Shown here piece by piece: positions 1 through 11,453 of a DNA stretch of 64,000 nucleotides (position 1 is the first letter of the stretch; every line of letters starts with the position of its first letter). This DNA comes from Plicaturopsis crispa FD-325 SS-3 (taxonomy: Eukaryota > Basidiomycota > Agaricomycetes > Amylocorticiales > Amylocorticiaceae): the NCBI GenBank assembly GCA_000827205.1, contig KN832559.1, positions 371,167 to 435,166 of the forward strand. Direction: 5' to 3'. The notes below the pieces were generated by a model, which was not told where the DNA came from, ran no database searches, and saw only the letters and a list, made by a program, of their open reading frames with translations. The position numbers were made by a program, and so were the translations under genes.

Positions 1-359
1 TCTGTGCACCGATCGCTACCCGCGCGCACAAATGACGCCCTTGGCTGCGAGACACCCGGAATGTTGGCATAATAAAATCGCTGCTCCATCCCGGCCTCTG
101 TGGATTTGGCTCGGATCTCCTTTCGGGGACTGGCAAGCTGCAATCGACTATGCGCTCTCTTGTCTGATCGCAGTGCGTGAATATCCAACAAAGTTACTTG
201 GGGCCGATCTCTCCTTGAATTGATTGGACGGAATGAACAAGCCGTGGCTGACACAGGGCGCGTACCGACCGCTGAGCACAAGACACTCGGTAGATCATAA
301 AGGGTCTTCTCTTCTAGTAACGGTTTCATTGCCACTCCCCGCTTTCCCCATACTTCACC

Positions 360-1600
360 ATGATCCCCACCCGCACCAATCTCCACCTCCCCGATCTCCT
401 GTCACTCTGCCCACCAGACCTGATCGGCCACACAAATCCACACAGCGACGCCGCCGCCGAGTCCACAGCCTGGGTAGCCAGCTCCGGCACACTCACAGCC
501 AGGCAGCTCGAGTTCCTCCTGCGCTCCGACCTCGGGAACCTCTCCGCGCGCACGCACCCGTACGCCCCTCCCGCGCAGTTCCGCGCGTGCTGCGACTTCC
601 TCCACCTCGTCTTCGCCTTCGACGCGCTCAGCGACCAGAGCACGCGCGCCGCGCAGGACAGCGGGCACGTGCTGCTCAGCGCCCTGCAGGACCCCGCGTG
701 GGACGACGGCTCGTCCCTCGCGCAGATGACGCGCGAGTACGTTGCATCGCCACATATACTCTATACTGTGCCCGCAACGCCGTGCTGACCACCGCTAGAT
801 TCCGCACGCGCCTGTTCGAGTTAGCGCGGGAGGGACCCGTGCGGCGGTTCCTCGAGCACTTCGAGGGGTACGTCCGGGCGGTGGTGCGCGAGGCCGCGCT
901 GCGCTGCGCGGGGCGCGTCTTGGACGTGCGGGAGTTCACGGCGCTGCGCCGCGAGAACAGCGGCATACGCGTGTGCTTTGCGCTCTGCGAGTGCGTGCTC
1001 GGGGTAGACGTCGCTGCGGACCCGGCGCTCGCGAGTGTGTACTGGGCTGCGGCCGACATGGTTTGCTGGTCCAATGTATGTGTGCACACTATCTATAAGT
1101 ATGCTTGGGCTCGTCGCGCTAATGCATAAACCGCTGGTAGGATGTTGTGAGTGTATTCAGAGAGTCGTGTGTGTGCATGCACTCAGGTCGGAGGTGCAGT
1201 ATAGCTACGCCGTGGAAAAGCGCATGGGCCTCGCTGGAAACAACATCGTCACCGTGCTCATGAAGGAAAGAGGCATGGATGACCAAGCTGCGGCCGACTA
1301 TGTCGGCGTGTACTTTGCGGAGCTCATGTCTGTGTTCGTCGAGGGGCGCAAGCGTCTGACAACTCGGGGTCCGTTGGTCGACGCCGATGTAGCGCGGTGC
1401 GTCGACGCGATGGGGCACTGGGTGGTGGGGAACTTGGAGGTACGTGTCTCGTGCACTGCTTGTGGCATCCGTCTGATGTTCGTCGACCGTTGGTACAGTG
1501 GTCGTTCCAAAGCCAGCGGTATTTTGGGCGTGACGCTGCCGAAGTCAAGAGAACGCTTGTCGTTCATCTACTGCCTGAGAACGAGACGACGACGCCCTGA
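360..1600 (+). CDS. Sesquiterpene synthase (class I terpene cyclase)
   Basis: Likely cyclises farnesyl diphosphate to a sesquiterpene in the cytosol. I read four exons (360-736, 799-1081, 1200-1439, 1499-1600), giving 1002 nt and 333 aa, the usual size for basidiomycete enzymes. Seen: an aspartate motif FAFDALSD around residue 88, keeping the first and fifth Asp (D88, D92) but with Ala where Asp/Glu/Asn is usual; an NSE triad N218/S222/E226 (NVCYSYAVE); the stretch GNNIVTVLM after it; and the RY pair in WSFQSQRYFG (R307, Y308). The NSE triad has correct spacing only if intron 2 uses the weak donor GTGCAC at 1082. The better donor GTATGT at 1076 would lose residues or add 13. The first exon is very GC-rich. 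The window edge hides any left-hand cluster partners. The family call is firm; activity and product are unknown. Confidence 0.85.
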
Positions 1601-2577
1601 GATTGAGTACAGGGAGCGACAGAGGGGACGTTCGATGGGTCCGATGAGATTCGGCGCCTAAACAACGTGAGCTGTCAGAACCTATCAAAACCATTTCAAA
1701 AAGACTGAAAACGGTTCAGAACGAGTCGTTTCCGAGGGCACACGTTTAGGATCCGGCGATAGGCGCCGGGCCTTACTCGGAGCTCACGGTGTCGCCTGGT
1801 GGGGCGGCCCCGGTCGGGATCGCGCACAGCGTCGGGCGGGGCATGACCTACGCGCGTTTATGGCGGCGCGCTATCATGGAGCCTTTACGGCCCTGTTTGC
1901 GAGAGGCTATGACAGGCGCCTGCAAACTAATTGAATTAATTTCGATTTTTCATGTTTTTTAGAGACGCCAAGTTCGTCGCGCTCGTCGTGCGCGACGTCG
2001 AAGTCGCTCCTCTTTGGCATCTTGCTGTATGCGCACAAGCCGCATACTGGCCGGACATGTCGGAAACGGCCGTCGCCTTGCTAGGCGCCTATCGCTCTGA
2101 ATTACGGCGTGAGCTGATTATCTTAGCTCTGACAGCGACACGAGCCGGCCCTGACGCTATCTCATCGGACCCATCGAACTATGCCTCGCACATAGTAGCG
2201 GCAGGAGAGGGGGTACGGTTCATAGGCCCGGCAATGATTACGAAAGTAGAGAGATGAGCAGGTACTTAGCCGCCACGGTCGATCCTGTATATATAGTCTA
2301 AGTCCTGGCAAACAAATATCGTGTACGATGCCCTGCTATCGACGATTGGCGTCGAATAAATTCCTATACATAATGAAATGCAGATGCCTAAGAGAACGAT
2401 GAACGCTGATCATGAGTGCTGAACGAAATGCAGGAATACTTTCAGCGCGCCGGCGAACATAACAAGCCGATACGGGTTCACTCTCACGGCACTGCATTGC
2501 GGTGACAGGTGGATACGGTATAAACCTTACGGGCCACAAGTGAAGACAGCACGTTTGCATTCGTGTACAAGCCAACC
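1601..2577. other. Intergenic stretch, no supported gene
   Basis: Between the terpene synthase stop and the next gene. A 101-codon open frame at 1952-2257 has no recognisable family features, and I see no exon chain through it. The remainder would hold the 3' end of the synthase and the promoter of the next gene. Confidence 0.5.
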
Positions 2578-4436
2578 ATGTCAACCACAAACTATTGCCA
2601 GGTGTACGCAGAGTACGTATTCCATTCGCATTGCTCCAGACAGTCCGCTGAAGCTGAGGGTGTGTTCTCAGGCAATTAGCGCTAGAAGGACACGGTACAG
2701 CTCTGTGGTAGGTCGTCTGATTTGCGCTTTCTCTGATTCTTAGTATTGCTGACTGCCGTGTTTCTTTATAGGGACCCATCGCCTGTCATCGGCGCGGGTG
2801 ATGAGAGCTATGACTTCATCCACATCGGCGACGTTGGATGGATTGACTCTGGAAAGTTCCGTCTCTTGTTCAGGGCTGCAGAGCCTTTAGGAAATCGCAT
2901 CCCGGGTCAACACGTACCAGAAAAATTCGAACCCTTGGACTGTGGCAACGACGTGCAATTGACAGACTTGCCGCCTTATCGCATAACTGCAGGCTCCAGT
3001 AGCACAGTGGGTGCCTCCGCCGGTGTCGCTGCATCTGTACCTGCGTAAGCACATTGATAATTCTCCCTAGCCTAGGAAAACATCTGACAATGCAATAGTG
3101 TCACTACCATCGACATGGGCTCATCGCTGGGTTTCGAGTCAAGCCAAAGTAGGTGTGCCATCCTGCTCACTGAACGCCCCATCTTCAGGAAAGTTGCTGG
3201 GAAGGGTGGAAATTGCGAGAGATATATCAGGAAACACTACCCGTCTTGGCAGCGGTTCGCGTCCGACAGAGGGTATGGCGACATCGATTTGCTCCTCGTC
3301 ACTGGCACAGAGATGACCCGTGATTTCGCTGCTCTTGTACACGCGTCATCGTCACAGAGGCTACAGGCCAGGTTCAACCCAGTGTCATCAATTGGAGGCT
3401 CGGCCCATGTAGCTGTTTGGGGTCAATGGTCCCATTACGGCTCCGCACACACTATCTGTGGCCCTACCAATGTCGTGCAACAAGGCCACTATGATCAATG
3501 CGTGTTTCTGAAAGCCTGGCGACGGCGCAGTCGAATCTTTCCCCGTTTCACCATGAAGGCTGCTGCGGAGCCGGAGGACCTTTCGAAGCATCTGGACGAC
3601 GATAATCTGTCAGAGGCGGACAGGATGGACACACTAAAGTCAGAACAAGATGACGATGACACCTTCGAACAGGATGTGCAGCAGGCAAGGTCCAGCTCAC
3701 GCAATCCGAGCATTCAGACCCGTTTACCGAATCTTTTCTATTAGCAAAAGGACCATTTGGGTTCTATAGCGGAATACATATTCAAAGTGAGACAGCTAGC
3801 TTACGATGTCCTACCGTTATCACTGATATGTTCGCCCCAACAGAATTCAAACGCAAACGACGCTCTTGTCCATGACGATCATTGTATCGCAATTGTCAAT
3901 GTTAGTTGCGATACCTTCGGAAGTGCGATTCTTGTATGGGTCACACGTTTATTCAATCCTGTAGGCTGTCGACCCCCAATCTCGCAATTCACTCGACAAC
4001 GCGTTGTTCCATATTAACCCCAAGGTCGATGTCGACGAGGATGGCGGTCAGTTCCCTGCATCATTCAACTTATCTATCCTAATCTTCGCATTACGTTGCA
4101 GTAGCTCAAATTTGTTTTTTGCCCATGTCATTCGAAGGGTATCTAGTGGACAATCCCAGCATCAACCTTGAGGAGCTGGAGATGCCCAATTCAGCTGTCG
4201 ACGCCTTCGACACAGCACCTCTTTCCGATGGTGGCGTGCGCACTATCACGCATGGCAGTCCTCGATTCATGGCAGCAACAACAGCTCTCAACGAAACCGA
4301 TGGTCCACAAGGGAGCGTCCCCTTTCTAGATGATGCTGTCGCCGCGTTGCCTTCTCCGATTCCTGATAATTTTTCAAGTATGCTCGCCAAAATAGCGGGC
4401 ACGCCCGCTTTGGCTGATTTGGCAGACTTAGGTTAA
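2578..4436 (+). CDS. Basidiomycete protein of unknown function, 485 aa
   Basis: I do not recognise a function. Eight exons fit (2578-2612, 2672-2707, 2772-3044, 3099-3721, 3770-3786, 3844-3900, 3965-4046, 4102-4436), totalling 1458 nt with every phase matching; exon 5 is only 17 nt. The N-terminus reads HGTALWDPSPV then IHIGDVGWIDSGKFRLLF, resembling a family of basidiomycete orphans with an 'IGDVG' signature. The middle has VAVWGQWSHYGSAHTICGP, and the stretch after FPRFTMKAAAEPEDLSKHL is strongly acidic and probably disordered. No signal peptide or membrane segment is evident. The stop lies 17 nt before the ATG of the pseudokinase gene on the same strand, so transcripts may overlap or the two may be one unit. 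No frame-compatible splice joining them is convincing. The first two exons are the least certain. Confidence 0.7.
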
Positions 4437-4453
4437 GCTCAATTCCCGCTGTC

Positions 4454-6539
4454 ATGCCCCGGTCGAAAGCGCTAATAAATGATGCGTGGGCAGTCAGACG
4501 CATGGCGAGTGATGTGAAGAATATCAAGGTCTATCGTGTAAGTCCCAGAATTACCCTTGTGTTTCTCCGTGTCCACTGATACGCAGATGTAGCACCGATT
4601 CGCCTATTTGTACTACCGCAGTGCAAAGCTAGTACTGGCTTTACGGAAGAGCGCTTCCGAAATGGGAAGCATGGACACACTTGGACACACTGCTAACGAA
4701 GTAAAAAGGTGAGTACTCTATGATGATTCCCACAACACATGCTCTGACATTGGGCGTGGGTAGTATGTTACTGGGTGTTCATCAACAGACACAGATTTGG
4801 TCGGCTACGAGTCGTGTTGACAGTTTCGCCAAGCTTGATCTGATTAAAAAGGACCTCGACGCGTCGCACAACGCCATTGATGCCTTTGCCCTGCAGTTCA
4901 ATGTGCTGTTTACTTTTCATTCGGTCCTGGCTCTTTTAGTGCACGTACTGATATAATACATCCAGGTGTCTTCCAAAATAAATCCAGCTCAGCACCAAAA
5001 AGAGCTAGCCACTATCGAAGAACAGGATCAAGCGGACCTACTCCGTACGCCATTTTAATATTCGCTTTTCTGTCTATGTCTCATCTGGTCAGCAGAAGCT
5101 CTTCTGGACATTGTACAAGACCAGGAGGAGCTGAAACTTGTCGCACAAATGGGGACACCCGAGACGGAAAATTTCGTGCGAAAATTCAGAGAGAAATTTG
5201 GTTTCATGTTCAACATATCCTCGCATAAGGCCTCCTCTGGGGACCAAACTCGACGACATGCATTGCAAGCGGGGCTTTTGAAACCCGTTCAAGTTATTAG
5301 CCCGCTCCCTCCTGCGATAGATTGTAATTGCATTTTTCTCACTAGCTTGCCTATGGCTGATCCGTAACGCGTAGTGACAGACCAAGTTGTCGATGTGTCG
5401 CAATATCCTGCCATCTGCAGCGCGGAGAACGACATTTACACTGGTATGCCCATTTGTCAGAAGAAAAAAATTGTCTACTGACACTTCTGACAGGTTCTTT
5501 GCTAGGCGTTAAGGTCAGTCTGAAGTCTGAATGCCTACAGATGATCTGACTCATGCGCGTTCCCTCTCAGGTTGCCTTAAAGTGCTCAAGGGAGCGCAAT
5601 AATGGATCCAAGCTGTTTTTGGAAGAAACGAAGACATGGAGGCGTCTGCGACACCCAAACATAATTGGTCCTTATGGTGCCGCTTATCTTTGGGGCAGAC
5701 CAACTGTGGTGTGTCCTCATTGTGCATTCATCATCTGTGGATAGTACTGATGGATGGTAGGTCTGTGAATGGATGAGCAACTCAAATGCATTCACATATG
5801 TGATAAATAAGCCTAGCACTTGCAGACTCAAGATACTCAGCGAGGTCGCTCTAGGTGAGCACTATGCTGTGCTATAGGGATAAGGGACTGATACTCCACA
5901 AGGGATGGAATATCTGCATGCAAATGATGTCGTACATGGAGCGCTCCGAGGAGTATGTCAACATCTATCTACCGATCTAACGACCCTGACCGGAAACGTA
6001 GCAAAATGTTTTGATATCAAGAAGTGGTTCAGCTCGCATATCCGATTTTTATCATTCGAGGCCACCTATCATGGTAAGTCCTCGAACGACATTGCCTTAC
6101 GCAGGATTCAAAACGTAGCGATCCTAAGGGCATGCGATGGTGGTCACCCGAGCTAATAAATGCCTGGCTCCAGCCGGTGGAGGAGGAGGAGGAGTATTAC
6201 CGGCGCGGTACCAGCGCGGAACTACCGGTTTTCCGGACTACGGTGGGGTCGGCCTTATCACCACCTACGGATGTGTGGAGTTTTGGTATGCTATGCCTCG
6301 AGTTGATGACCAGCAAACCGCCGTTTCACATGCAAATGGACGTCCGGGCAGTGATGTCCATCGGAACCGGACACCTTCCCAAGCGTCCTTCGGACGTGGG
6401 GATCAGTGATGGCCTATGGGACATTATGCAACGTTGCTGGGCAAAAGAACCTGGAGCGCGCCCCTCCATGGCAGACATAGCTGCAGAATTACAGGGGCTG
6501 CGAAAGCTCACCGATCAAGGTCAGCCCTGCGACTACTGA
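4454..6539 (+). CDS. MLKL-like protein: N-terminal helical bundle plus pseudokinase
   Basis: Exons read: 4454-4537, 4593-4708, 4764-4902, 4966-5044, about 5093-5292, a short pair around 5376-5512, then 5571-5708, 5761-5854, 5903-5952, 6002-6073, 6105-6539. The exon 5 to 6 join is unresolved. The first ~130 residues are amphipathic helices (for example LYYRSAKLVLALRKS, and DLIKKDLDASHNAIDAFALQ), matching the layout of the MLKL N-terminal four-helix domain found in many Agaricomycetes. A TKL-type kinase-like domain follows: VALK keeps the ATP-site lysine and HPNIIGPYG the N-lobe core. The HRD/HGD loop reads HGALRGQNVLI, so the catalytic Asp is Ala. DFG reads DFY. SPE, DVWSFGM and GARPSM are intact in the C-lobe. 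By analogy with MLKL it could switch on a membrane-acting helical domain; that is inference. It would end at TGA 6537-6539. Confidence 0.78.
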
Positions 6540-7152
6540 GCATGCAATGCACGCAGTGATCTAATATTTCGCCTCTAGTTTGAGGCCCCTCGGTGCTCTC
6601 ATCATTTCAAGTCTGCACTTCGATCCTTCCCGAAACCTTCAGCTTGGACCTGAACGGATCCCGGCCGCCGCCGTTAGTCTGCACTGATGTGTGGGGTGAT
6701 TCCGGTCGGCAGCTAGAGCAGGCAGCTTGATTTGTAGTATAGTAGGCGCAGGTGTGGGTGCTAATTTCGGTATTCGCAGCATCGTTTGTTCATATTATGT
6801 TGTTTACGAGACATGAACTCGACGTGAGTCTGGTGTCAAAAATTTTCAAAGGTCCTCGAGTCTTTTCTCCGTCGACCGTGCCAGTACTATGCGGGAGACG
6901 CTACCGCTGACCTGCGAGATCGGGTTTCGTCGCTAGTAGTACTATTGATACAGTTTAGTACAGTGCCGTATCTTGCCTCTGCTGGGCCAAGACCTGGCAA
7001 GACGCGAGGGATATAGACGCCTTGTAACAAAAAGCGGGACACGCGTCGACGCGAAATGACTCTCTAAATCACGTTCCCGTACAAAGTGGCACGCGCCTCG
7101 ACATTATTCGCGCGAAACCATTCTTGAACTCGAACGGCCACCTCCAAAAAAC
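6540..7152. other. Intergenic, 3' flank and KU70 promoter
   Basis: No coding frame or exon chain seen. It must hold the 3' end of the pseudokinase gene and the KU70 promoter, but I recognise no specific element. Confidence 0.5.
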
Positions 7153-10100
7153 ATGGCGCCGTACGACGACTGGAACAACCTCGACTCCGACGACGAAGAC
7201 GACCTCCAAGACATCTCACACCTCGACTCCAAAAAGGACGTCATCCTCTTCTGCATCGACTGCTCCCCCTCCATGCTCGCCCTGCGCGAAGACCCCGCCT
7301 ACGAGGACGCGCAGACGTGCCATCTCTTCACCGCCCTCGAGGCCGCCGTGCAGATCCAGAAACGCAAGATCGTAGTCGGCCCGAACGACGCGGTGGGGAT
7401 CATGCTGTTCAATACGGTGAGTGGGCTTTGCTGGGTGTTTAGAGGCGGTGATGACGAGCTGAGGGGGTGTGTGAGGGCAGACACGCAAGACGGAGTCGCG
7501 CGATCACGCGTCGGAGATTAAGCGCAATAATTTTGTGTATCAGCCTATCGCGCCTATGAGCGCGCCGAAGATTCAGGAGCTTATGCAGCTGCTCGACGGT
7601 GCGCGTGCTTGATCTTCTCGCAGACGTCGTCCATTCCGCTGATTCACAGCGGATGTCAGCCTTCCGCGAAGACCCCCAAGAACTACGACGCACATTTCCG
7701 CCGCTGGAGGACAAAAAGGTCCCCATGGGCGACGTGTTTACGAGTTGTAACTGGGTGCTCCGGGACGGGTGAGTGCATCGCATGTGGTCTGGCTACACCT
7801 CTGCTCTTCTCGCCTCCCCCCCACGTTTTTTTTCACCTAACGCACTACTCACTCACTCCCACACACACAGAGCCCCGAAGACCGCGACCAAACGCGTGTT
7901 CCTCGTCACGGACGACGACGACCCGCACAGCACGGGCGACGACGACCCGCACAGCGGCGCGCCGAGCAGGCAGCTCGTCACGTCGGCGAGGACGACGTTG
8001 GGGGTGCGTTCCTCCCTTATTTTCCTTCCCTCCTTTCTCCTTCCCTTCCTCCTTTCTCCTTCCCTTCCTCCTTCCTCCTTCCCTTCCTCCTTCCTCCTTT
8101 CTTTCCCCGGCCATATCCCCCGACTGGCTGCACACCCCGACTGCACAGAAACTGACGTCCTCTACGCGAAACTGACGTCCTCTACTTCTACGCACGCAGG
8201 ACCTGAGCGCAGCAGGCGTAACCGTCGAGCCGTTCTTCATCAGCACCGACACGCGCGCGTTCGATCCTGACAAGTTCTACTCCGTGCGTTTCGCCTTTGC
8301 CTTCACCTTCACCTCCACCCACTTACCCTTCTGCTGCTTACTCCCGCTTACCCTGCCCCGCTTACCCTGCCCCGCTTACCCTCCACCTTCCCCCGCTCAT
8401 CCCCTCTACCTTCCCCCCGCTTACCCCCCCCCCCCCCCCCCCCCCCCCCCCTTACCTCCTCCCTCCACCCTCACATGCCCTCTCACCTTCTCCCGCTCAC
8501 CCTCCGCCCTCCCACTTCCTCTTTCCCTTCTTCCAGTCCCTCCTCCTCTCCCCCACCCCCACCGACTCAGACTCAGACTCAGACGACGCACTCCCCACCT
8601 CCCTCTCAATAACCCGCATCGACGACCTCCTCGCGCAGATGCGCTTCCACGAGGCGCCCAAGCGCGCGTTGTTCAGCGTCGCGCTGGAGCTGGGGGATGG
8701 CGGGTTTGTGTTGGGTGTTAAAGGGTGCGTCCGTGTTCGCCCTGCCTTTAACGATTAATGTGGAGGGTGTGCTGACGTTGCGACTGTTTCTGACGTACCA
8801 CCCGTTTCTGACGTTGCTCCTCCTTACCCTACAATGCTCCCTCCTCCCCCTGCGACGGCCCGCCTCCAATACGCGCTAAAGGTACGGCCTAGTAACAGAG
8901 CAGAAGAAGGGCGCGTACAAGTACTTCGTCGACCTGGGCGACAGGATGGAGGTAGTGGAGGCGAAGACGGTGTATATCGATGAGGTGTGTGTGTCGTGTT
9001 CCTGTACTGTTTGCTTATCGGCGTTTGTGGAGGCGTTTGTGGAGGCGTCGCTACCGGCGTTTGTGGATGCTCGCCGAAAACGCGTGCGATCTTCCCCTGG
9101 GACGCGTGCACACCGTACTTGGGACGCGTGCAAACTCCCCCTGGGACGCGTGCAAACTCCCCCTGGGACGCCTGCAAACTCCCCCTGGGACGCGTGCAAC
9201 CTCCCCTTGGGACGCGTGCAAACCCCACTTTTCCCTCGTTAACGCCACTCTTCCCCTCGCTCACTCCCCCACCCCCTAGGCCCAAGAATCCGAAGTCGAC
9301 AAGGCGCGAATCGTGTACGGGATGTCCCTCGGCGAGACGGTCGCGGACGAGGCGGAGGACGGGACGCCCACGCGCGTCGTCGAGGTCGGGAGTCGGGTGC
9401 GTAGACTGCCTGCATGCCTCTCGCCATTTGAGTCTATGCTACGCACATTTGAGTCTATGCTACGCACATTTGAATCTATGCTACGCATTTGAGTCTACGC
9501 CTCCCCCCATTTGAATCTACGCCTCCCCCCACCCATTTGATTCTACGCACTCGCTAATTCTTGAACACTCGCTAACACCGAACAACAGCCATTCTACACC
9601 GCCGAGGACGTCAAGTCGTTCCGCACGCTCGGGATGGAGCCTGGTGAGTGACCCCGTATTCCTTGCCCTTGCTATATGCGATCCCTTGCTATATGCGTAC
9701 TCCTTGCTATATGCGATCCCTTGCTATATGCGACCCCTTGCTATATGCGACCCCTTGCTATATGCGATCGGACATGGGACGTGGGTGGGAGCTGATTGGG
9801 ACTTACATGGCTGACTGGGATTTGTGGATGGACAGTGATAAAGCTTCTGGGGTTCAAGGACAGGCGCGAGCTCCTGTTCGAGGATAACATCAAGCACTCG
9901 AGTTTTATATATCCGGATGAATTTGTAAGTGGGCCTTTCTCCTTACCCCACCACCATCTACGTGTCCTTCGCCACACCATGCACCGTGAAGCGATTAAAC
10001 ACGGACACTACACTGACTATAATGACACTGACTCTAACGACACTAACTGACACTGACTACAATGAATTGCTACGCCAGGCATACTCGGGGAGCAGACGCA

Positions 10101-11453
10101 CATTCACCGCCCTGCTGAAGACGATGCTCGCGAAGGACAAGATCGCCATCGTCCTCGCGCTCACGCGCCGCAACTCGTCGCCCACGTTCTGTGCGCTCCT
10201 GCCCCAGGTACGTTCCCTTCCTTTCACGCGCTCCCCCCTCTCCTCATTCTCCGCCATATCACGCCACCATATCACACCACCTAGCATGGCAACGGGAGCT
10301 GGATCCGGCTGACCTTCGTGTTGTTGTTCTAGGCAGAGAAAGTCGAAGAGGGCGGGTGGAACGAGCCGCCCGGGTTCCACCTCATCCCTTTGCCCTTCGC
10401 GGACGACATCAGGGCCGCCCCGATCGAGGTCGCGCATCAGGGTGCGTGTCGCCTGGTCCCTTTCATATCGCCTGGTTCCTTTCATACGTAGATAGCCCCA
10501 CCGTCTCGGAGCGCTGGGACCCACCGTGTCGTAGCGTTGGGACCCACCGTCTCGTAGCGTTGAGGCGTCGAGTGCTGTCGCCGAGACGTCGAGTGCTGTA
10601 GAGTGTTGAGTGCTGAGTGTTGAGTCGGACTAACCACACCCACAGCCTCCGAGGACCTACGAACCGCCGCGCAGGCGTGGGTGCGCAAACTGTGCGTCAA
10701 AAACGGCGCGTACCCGCCGGATTCGTACCCCAACCCTGGTGCGCCCTTCTTTGCACCTACTTTCCATCTGTCACTAGATATTAATTTGTTGTTTCCGCCA
10801 TGTGTAGCGCTGGCATACCACAACGAGCAGCTGCAGGCGAGCGCGTTCCGCGAGGAGTACGACCCGCAGTCGTTCGAGGACCTCACCCTGCCCAATATCG
10901 ACATGCTGCACAAAGTACGTCCCCCCCCCCCCCAACACACACACACTTCCTACCCCTAACCTCCTATTTTCGCGCACTAACCGGCACCGATTCACAGCGT
11001 GCGGGAAAACTGCTCAAGGAATGGAAAGACGCGCTGCGGCAGGACGAGTCTGCTACTATCGTCGACGAGGGGACGGGGACGAAGCGGAAAGCCGTACGTG
11101 CTGTCCGTGCTGCTGTGCTCTCTCCTTTGAGGCCGGGATACTGATTGTTTGGGGCGGGGCAGGACACGAGCGTGGACGAGGCGGAGATCCGCAGCAAGTG
11201 GGAGTCGGGCACTTTAGCGAAGGTGCGTTCCGTTGCCTCCACGATTAATTCGCTAATGCTGATCGATCCATTGCGTTCTCTAGATGCGCGTGGACCAGCT
11301 GAAGGTGCGTAGTACTAGATGTGCGTTTGTGCGTTAGCTCTTCTGACGTTGCTATTGCAGGAGTTCCTGAAGAGCAAGAGCGAGCCCGTGTCGGGGAAGA
11401 AGGCGGACCTGTTGGAGCGCGTTTCGGATTGGTTGGACAAGCATGATTCGTGA
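7153..11453 (+). CDS. KU70: Ku70, DNA end-binding subunit of the Ku heterodimer
   Basis: With Ku80 it binds broken DNA ends for non-homologous end joining and acts at telomeres. The spliced protein starts MAPYDDWNNLDSDDEDD. A vWA-like alpha/beta domain follows, with DVILFCIDCSPSM and, across intron 1, VGIMLFNT/TRKTESRDHASEIK. Later stretches are KVPMGDVFTSCNWVLRDG, KRALFSVALELGDGGFVLGV, the beta-barrel core with SSFIYPDEF, then FHLIPLPFADDIR and DLTLPNIDMLHK. It ends in a SAP domain (LAKMRVDQLKEFLKSKS to LLERVSDWLDKHDS, stop TGA 11451-11453). The first intron starts at 7417 and the second exon at 7481. Many introns are unusually long for this window and carry tandem repeats, while exons stay clean. 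A serine/aspartate run (DSDSDSDD) sits in the vWA-side segment. Identification is near certain; some borders within repeats are approximate. Confidence 0.95.
8020..8105 (+). repeat. CT-rich tandem tract in a KU70 intron
   Basis: Short CTTCC/CTCCTT units repeat many times just after exon sequence of KU70. The tract is followed at 8150-8190 by a direct duplication built on AAACTGACGTCCTCTAC. Confidence 0.85.
8424..8451 (+). repeat. Poly-C run of 28 bases in a KU70 intron
   Basis: An uninterrupted run of 28 C inside a longer CT-rich intron segment (about 8290-8540). Its length may be unreliable in the assembly and is probably polymorphic. A G-quadruplex or i-motif is possible because the opposite strand is poly-G. 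Confidence 0.9.
9096..9230 (+). repeat. Minisatellite with 22-nt unit in a KU70 intron
   Basis: About six units built on GGGACGCGTGCAAACTCCCC, the first diverged. Most contain ACGCGT. In fungi this hexamer is also the MCB site read by MBF-type cell-cycle factors, but its position in an intron makes a regulatory role speculative. Confidence 0.9.
9425..9550 (+). repeat. Minisatellite with 21-nt unit in a KU70 intron
   Basis: Units built on CATTTGAGTCTATGCTACGC, then degenerate copies carrying CCCCC spacers. It lies in the intron after the exon ending VVEVGSR and is unrelated to the repeat in the previous intron. Confidence 0.88.
9661..9770 (+). repeat. Minisatellite with 17-nt unit in a KU70 intron
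   Basis: Six to seven units built on CCTTGCTATATGCGATC, with small variants, in the intron after the exon ending TLGMEP. This is the third distinct minisatellite in consecutive introns. Confidence 0.88.
10480..10625 (+). repeat. Degenerate tandem repeats in a KU70 intron
   Basis: Overlapping units around CCACCGTCTCGTAGCGTTGG, then units around GTCGAGTGCTGT and GAGTGTTGAGTGCT, filling the intron between the exons ending VAHQ and starting ASEDLRTAAQ. Confidence 0.8.

Noticed and set aside
1952-2257. 101-codon open frame after the terpene synthase
   Set aside because: No family features and no linked exons; the synthase ends cleanly at 1600.
7845-8273. Long minus-strand frames rich in Gly/Glu/Arg
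   Set aside because: They are the complement of CT-rich KU70 intron tracts and exons; composition alone keeps them open.
9096-9770. Regularly spaced repeats that could suggest a CRISPR array
   Set aside because: Units are directly adjacent without unique spacers, lie in introns of a eukaryotic gene, and differ from intron to intron: these are minisatellites.
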